Notes under the pieces: generated by a model
What the model saw: only the letters and a program-made list of their open reading frames with translations
What the model was told of the DNA's origin: nothing
The model's database searches: none
Shown: one piece after another, positions 63,201 to 64,000 of the stretch
How positions within the stretch are numbered: position 1 is the stretch's first letter
How the letters are laid out: each line of letters opens with the position of its first letter
Translations under genes and position numbers: made by a program
NCBI GenBank assembly: GCA_963691655.1
Contig: OY829326.1
Coordinates: 15,798,878-15,862,877 of the forward strand
Origin: Toxonevra muliebris
Lineage: Eukaryota > Arthropoda > Insecta > Diptera > Pallopteridae
DNA length: 64,000 nucleotides
Direction of reading: 5' to 3'

Positions 63201-64000
63201 AATTAAATTGGTCCCAATTGTAATCATAATTGGAAAAGATTTTAAAGAATGTAATGTAAATAACGTTGCACAGAATTTTTCAGATTGAAAATAAGGAAAT
63301 ATCGAAATTAAAGAGCCATAAAAAAAATGTATTTTTATGATTACCGAAATGTCAACAGTTTAATTTGTAATTTATACATTACTGCATTTTAAGTTTTTAA
63401 CTGCCTTTTATATTTTAAATGTAATCAAATATAAATTTGCATATGTAAGTATAGCCACATCCACACATATGCAATGCAAGTTTATGTTGGTTTTTTAAAA
63501 AGCGTTCAACACCGCTAAATTAATTAATTTGTATTCATTGACACGCTGTGAAATTCAGGATTGCTCATGAATTCTCAATGTGCCTGCGGCTTACATAACA
63601 AGTGCACTCAAAACAAAAAAAAACGACAGCAAAAAATTGTTAAAATTGTGAAATTTATATTTTTTATTATTCTTGCAATTTACATCCATTTCGCTCTCTC
63701 CCTCTCTCTCTCCCTCTCTCTCTCCCTCTTTTTTCTTTACAGCTGCCACCATTATGACATTGCGTGGTGCCAGTTACGTTTCCTATCGCATCTACGACTG
63801 GAAGGATCGCGTGCATTCGCCCAACACACGCATCAGCCTCATGTTTCGCACACAATTCGATGATTCGGCACTGTTCTATGCCAGTGGTGAATCACTGAAG
63901 CATCAGTACATTGCTGCCTCAATTAAGAATCAATCAATTTATGTGGAAATGGATTTTGGCGATAACGTTATGTCGGCGATACTCACCGACGAATTGACAC
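44563..64000 (+). CDS. axo: axotactin-like secreted neurexin-related protein (partial, six exons seen)
   Basis: Joining 44563-45256, 45315-45576, 48553-48772, 49418-49553, 52516-52800 and 63743-64000 gives 618 uninterrupted codons, with every intron starting GT, ending AG and matching in phase (1, 2, 0, 1, 1). Domain order: signal peptide (about 1-37), Asn/Ser/Gly-rich linker (about 52-170), Kunitz domain (Cys 176-227), Ser/Thr/Pro linker, laminin G (about 290-491, final Cys pair 458/491), EGF (Cys 495, 502, 508, 517, 519, 529), then a second laminin G running off the window. Kunitz plus laminin G/EGF repeats is the layout remembered for Drosophila axotactin, a secreted glial protein of the neurexin superfamily that affects axonal conduction. 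The start ATG at 44563 is the first in-frame ATG after the acceptor and precedes the signal peptide. The main alternative is another neurexin-like secreted protein. The symbol rests on domain order and not on alignment. Confidence 0.8.
45257..45314 (+). other. 58-bp intron
   Basis: GTAAGT at the 5' end, TTTTCTTGCAG at the 3' end. This is the minimal intron size common in flies. Splicing restores the frame as CAC (His) and skips the in-frame stop at 45289. Confidence 0.8.
45315..45576 (+). CDS. axo: axo-like coding exon B: Ser/Thr/Pro linker and start of laminin G
   Basis: Encodes TLPPFLQSTTREPSTTESPQ and a Pro/Ser/Gly-rich stretch, likely an extended, possibly O-glycosylated spacer. It then runs into ELTFAETGQEKTFVFAKNNT and GDIIQTFQL, the first strands of laminin G. 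The donor is TTAAG|GTGAGC with phase 2. Confidence 0.8.
45577..48552 (+). other. axo-like intron (about 3.0 kb) with repeats
   Basis: Runs from GTGAGC to CTTCTTTTGCAG. It contains a TATG/TACA microsatellite at about 45630-45725 and a degenerate tandem array at about 46635-47290. No nested gene is recognised. Confidence 0.7.
46635..47290 (+). repeat. degenerate tandem repeat array
   Basis: A unit starting ATATCTCAGAAACYATTTGTGG and continuing with CTAAGWTTTGGTGTGAA-like sequence recurs at about 46638, 46905, 47030 and 47172 (for example ATTTCAGGAACTATTTATGAAG, TTCTTAAATTATTTGTGGTG). Unit length is irregular, about 130-270 bp, because of insertions and deletions. Units contain GTGGGCATGGC-like segments. 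Origin unknown. Confidence 0.5.
48553..48772 (+). CDS. axo: axo-like coding exon C: laminin G core
   Basis: Encodes LCREISFQFRTRLPHGLLVY through LYVIVEKGQLKVVHVFGKHS to GLNRDEWHSVM. The FxFRTxxPxGLLxY and LNDGxWHxV patterns are the classic laminin G beta-strand signatures. Acceptor TTCTTTTGCAG, donor ATG|GTAAGT, phase 0. Confidence 0.85.
49418..49553 (+). CDS. axo: axo-like coding exon D: laminin G
   Basis: Encodes VRIDVHGARLIARVDNSQEE to NLPSVVLVGG, the middle to late strands of the same laminin G domain (V-V-GARL-A-VD, then L-VGG). Acceptor TTCTGCATAG, donor GTG GGT G|GTGAGT, phase 1. Confidence 0.85.
50397..50839. mobile_element. MITE with CATATCGCTCGTTTGCTG ends
   Basis: The left end CATATCGCTCGTTTGCTG at 50397 has its inverse CAGCAAACGAGCGATATG ending at 50839. 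The arms extend about 45 bp each, through GACTGT and an A/T run. The element contains the SINE copy and is otherwise about 190 bp. No clear target duplication. Confidence 0.65.
50518..50775 (+). repeat. tRNA-derived SINE (family 2)
   Basis: Head GACCTCGATAGTCTAGTGGG (A box region) and GGTTCGGGTTCGATTGCCG (B box) with tRNA-like spacing, resembling tRNA-Asp/Glu in primary sequence. The body GGAAATGGCAAAACCACCAAG and TTAAACTGTATGTCCAAC matches the copy at 27328-27560. This copy keeps the complete tRNA-like head, so an internal RNA polymerase III promoter may still work. It is not a usable tRNA: the acceptor stem is unpaired and the sequence continues. Confidence 0.75.
52516..52800 (+). CDS. axo: axo-like coding exon E: end of laminin G and EGF domain
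   Basis: Encodes LSSEEKLHGVKYIIESFVGC and IRNVVLSSG, closing the laminin G domain with the Cys pair 458/491. A compact EGF domain follows with six cysteines (CYSRHNLC, SRC, ISCDCFG, EGEHC). An open frame continues upstream to 52185 but is intronic: it reads as low-complexity Asn/Lys/Thr. Donor TAC A|GTGAGT, phase 1. Confidence 0.85.
53308..53415 (+). repeat. cluster of AAGTATCGR motifs
   Basis: AAGTATCGATAC, AAGTATCGGGTTCTC and AAGTATCGGGTTACG occur within about 100 bp, with a further TACTCGATACC in between. Probably the remains of a small transposon end with repeated motifs. Confidence 0.35.
55014..56617 (+). mobile_element. Tc1-like transposon, full length but dead
   Basis: Inverted ends CAGTGCCGGACAAGACGAAA and, in reverse on the right, CAGTGTCGGTCAAAACTAAA, each next to TA (55012-55013 and 56618-56619). 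Length 1604 bp, normal for Tc1. The + strand transposase is scattered over frames: GGGRPRGTTKREDQ (linker after the DNA-binding region, about 55590), VVFTDEPIFN (first Asp block, about 55845), HDDDPSTVCKRV (second Asp block, about 56118), and ILDRKIH to ISADVLSNFIEFLPRKHATA at the C-terminus (to 56399). The last acidic block (normally NPIENLW) is not recognisable, and stops interrupt the frame. Confidence 0.85.
57145..57895 (-). pseudogene. hAT transposon remnant (3' end)
   Basis: CAGGGCCGGCTTTAGACAAA at 57145 is a hAT-type terminus. On the minus strand at about 57890-57690 the translation FPNIWISLRILLS, stop, PVTVASEK matches the C-terminal hAT dimerisation region (usually P-LW-a-R-LLtiPVTVASaERSFS). 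The copy is broken by stops and lacks the opposite terminus. It lies about 400 bp upstream of the first nested gene. Confidence 0.6.
58178..58200 (+). promoter_or_regulatory. upstream box shared by the two cyclophilin-like genes, copy 1
   Basis: AAACATTGCAATAAAAATCA lies 121 bp before the ATG; a close relative lies 143 bp before the ATG of the second gene. Conservation in otherwise diverged flanks suggests a retained promoter element; its function is unknown. Confidence 0.35.
58299..59291 (+). CDS. cyclophilin-like protein 1, probable pseudo-isomerase (nested, intronless)
   Basis: An intact frame of 330 codons with start context AAAATGG and a polyadenylation signal AATAAA at about 59422. Residues 1-171 form a Lys/Arg-rich region without recognised domain (MGKKSTTGVSRVGFARKLIR at the start). 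Residues 172-330 are a cyclophilin fold: RPRIYFDINVD and RPLGRMIIQLFTEACPE match the usual PRVFFDI-VDG-PLGRI-IELF. Active-site positions are mostly changed (human cyclophilin A numbering): Arg55 kept (Arg222) and Phe113 probably kept, but His54 is Ile, Phe60 Leu, Gln63 Glu, Asn102 Arg, Gln111 Leu, and Trp121 and His126 are missing. Proline isomerase activity is therefore unlikely; a binding or scaffold role is possible. It lies inside an axo-like intron on the same strand and may derive from a retrocopy. Expression in testis is a guess based on similar fast-evolving nested genes. Confidence 0.85.
   Translation: MGKKSTTGVSRVGFARKLIRKKKRLVDGTPIGFVDSSPPIIPIKSYFRDNTTRKNMNLFQRIVQENNRLLVKINRIERYQDISFSYNADVPIPRTRIKKFSLALDTISKNNVRFGCKLLKLKSKTKTGKSHSRIQPHLNKQYKKFKVPKEIMEKYSMSIMPTDAKMLDHLLRPRIYFDINVDNVRPLGRMIIQLFTEACPELVLQIVRMCTFNLGHKLKFIRIFPGLWMEGELPMSENSLERPGYEYNNNVISHTIGPGVLSFAREYLNGFPPGLLSFTISFKSLPTIKDTRIPFGLVTNGHKVLDCVQDYGTKYGRTKRDILIFRSCLL
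59292..60424. other. spacer between the two cyclophilin-like genes
   Basis: AT-rich, with the AATAAA of gene 1 near 59422. It contains no further open frame of note. The 3' part includes the shared upstream box and A-rich leader of gene 2. Confidence 0.6.
60282..60304 (+). promoter_or_regulatory. upstream box shared by the two cyclophilin-like genes, copy 2
   Basis: GAACATCGCAATATAAATCA, the counterpart of the box at 58178-58200. Confidence 0.35.
60425..61429 (+). CDS. cyclophilin-like protein 2, probable pseudo-isomerase (nested, intronless)
   Basis: An intact frame of 334 codons, tandem paralogue of the gene at 58299-59291 in the same orientation. The start context AAAATGG is preceded by the same TTCTAGTAT leader motif. 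The N-terminal half (1-174) is basic and has diverged strongly from its sister, while the cyclophilin part (175-334; RPRIYFDVNVD, RPLGRLIIQLFTEACPE) is much more alike. The active site is altered in the same way: Arg225 remains in FIRIFPGLWMEGE, and the Gln63, Trp121 and His126 equivalents are gone. A 112-bp block (61066-61177) is identical to 58931-59042. A probable AATAAA lies at about 61684. The intact frame after such divergence implies selection for protein function. Confidence 0.85.
   Translation: MGKRSIGKLEIPRDEISPTLLRRKYMRSIESKHFRTIDTTPPRIHPSTYFRLNQTSKDLFSMRRITKQNFDLLVKINKIDRYQYPFFSKNTNPFIPRSQIEKFSVALDAIDRNNVFLGCKLLSSKSTMKTQASNNTVHSHLRKQIKKFKVPREITEKYSMSIMPTDAKILNDLLRPRIYFDVNVDKVRPLGRLIIQLFTEACPEFVLQIVYMCSFNLGHKLKFIRIFPGLWMEGELPMSENSLERPGYEYNDNVIRHDIGPGVFSFSNRYLNGFPPGILNFTISCKPLPTIKDTRIPFGLVTRGLRVLDCVQDYGTKNGKTTKDIVVVSCGLLN
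61842..62158. mobile_element. MITE-like inverted repeat
   Basis: The left arm starts ACCTCTGAAAATAAACCTCG and the right arm in reverse ACCTCTGAAAAGAAACCTCG. The arms pair over about 105 bp, including ATATTTCAGCTCTA and CGATTACCGT. About 317 bp in all, with no coding capacity. The target duplication is not clear. Confidence 0.6.
62159..63742. other. 3' part of the axo-like intron
   Basis: AT-rich, ending in a pyrimidine tract of CTCTCTCC repeats at about 63693-63731 and the acceptor TTTCTTTACAG at 63742. Small open frames here have no recognised similarity. Confidence 0.5.
63743..64000 (+). CDS. axo: axo-like coding exon F: second laminin G domain (runs off window)
   Basis: Joined in phase 1 to the EGF exon it encodes TATIMTLRGASYVSYRIYDW, then RISLMFRTQFDDSALFYASG and SIYVEMDFGDN. 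The pattern I-L-FRT---ALFYASG is again laminin G. The exon is still open at the window edge, so the gene continues downstream. Confidence 0.85.

Larger units (their letters stand above)
52801..63742 (+). other. axo-like intron (10.9 kb) hosting two genes and two dead transposons
   Basis: The donor GTGAGT at 52801 and an acceptor with a very long (CT)n tract ending TTTCTTTACAG at 63742 join phase 1 to phase 1. Inside on the same strand lie a Tc1 element, a hAT remnant (minus strand) and two intact cyclophilin-like genes. Its remaining parts are AT-rich: 52801-55013 (CA-rich microsatellites near 53870-54110), 59292-60424 and 61430-63690. Confidence 0.8.

Noticed and set aside
1..64000. CRISPR array, operon or bacterial-type system
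   Set aside because: No spaced identical repeats and no prokaryotic gene organisation; the sequence is insect nuclear DNA with spliceosomal introns.

Overview
The window is nuclear DNA of an insect, most likely a schizophoran fly (Diptera). It is very AT-rich, has long introns with consensus GT/AG splice sites, contains many Tc1/mariner, hAT, piggyBac and LINE remnants, and carries most of the 5' half of a gene that looks like Drosophila axotactin (axo). No bacterial-type genes, rRNA, true tRNA or CRISPR were seen. The exact family of fly cannot be fixed from the sequence; a non-Drosophila fly is inferred from the unusually large amount of repeat DNA.

Layout. (1) 1-44519 is repeat-rich DNA without a recognisable host coding exon. 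It is probably intergenic and/or the first intron of the axo-like gene, whose first coding exon is preceded by a 3' splice site. It holds a decayed Tc1 fragment (1130-1737), a tRNA-derived SINE (2162-2480), small hAT-like MITEs (2708-2891, 2975-3232), a complete but dead mariner-type element (3433-4675, TA target duplication), a dead piggyBac-like element (5113-6775, TTAA duplication), a hAT-like element split by a young 5'-truncated LINE (7006-9775 with 7718-9463), an RNase H LINE relic (12826-13300), GC-rich direct repeats (20582-21054), an 8-bp-duplication DNA element (21536-23326), a fold-back element with a jockey-type LINE inside one arm (24712-26782), a second SINE (27328-27560), a long near-perfect inverted repeat (28392-29107), LINE and mariner fragments (30700-31856) and a hAT element with AATATGCA repeats (39004-40045).

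(2) 44520-64000 is the axo-like gene on the + strand. Six coding exons can be joined in frame (44563-45256, 45315-45576, 48553-48772, 49418-49553, 52516-52800, 63743 to beyond the window). They give 618 codons: signal peptide, Asn/Ser/Gly-rich linker, Kunitz domain, Ser/Thr/Pro linker, laminin G domain, EGF domain, and the start of a second laminin G domain. This is a secreted neurexin-like protein, in Drosophila a glial product acting on axons.

(3) The 10.9-kb intron between the EGF exon and the second laminin G exon contains, on the same strand, a dead Tc1 element (55014-56617), a hAT remnant (57145-57895) and two intact, intronless tandem genes (58299-59291 and 60425-61429). These encode basic proteins with a C-terminal cyclophilin fold that has lost most isomerase active-site residues. 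A 112-bp block is identical between them, which suggests recent gene conversion. This nested pseudo-cyclophilin pair is the most unusual coding content of the window.
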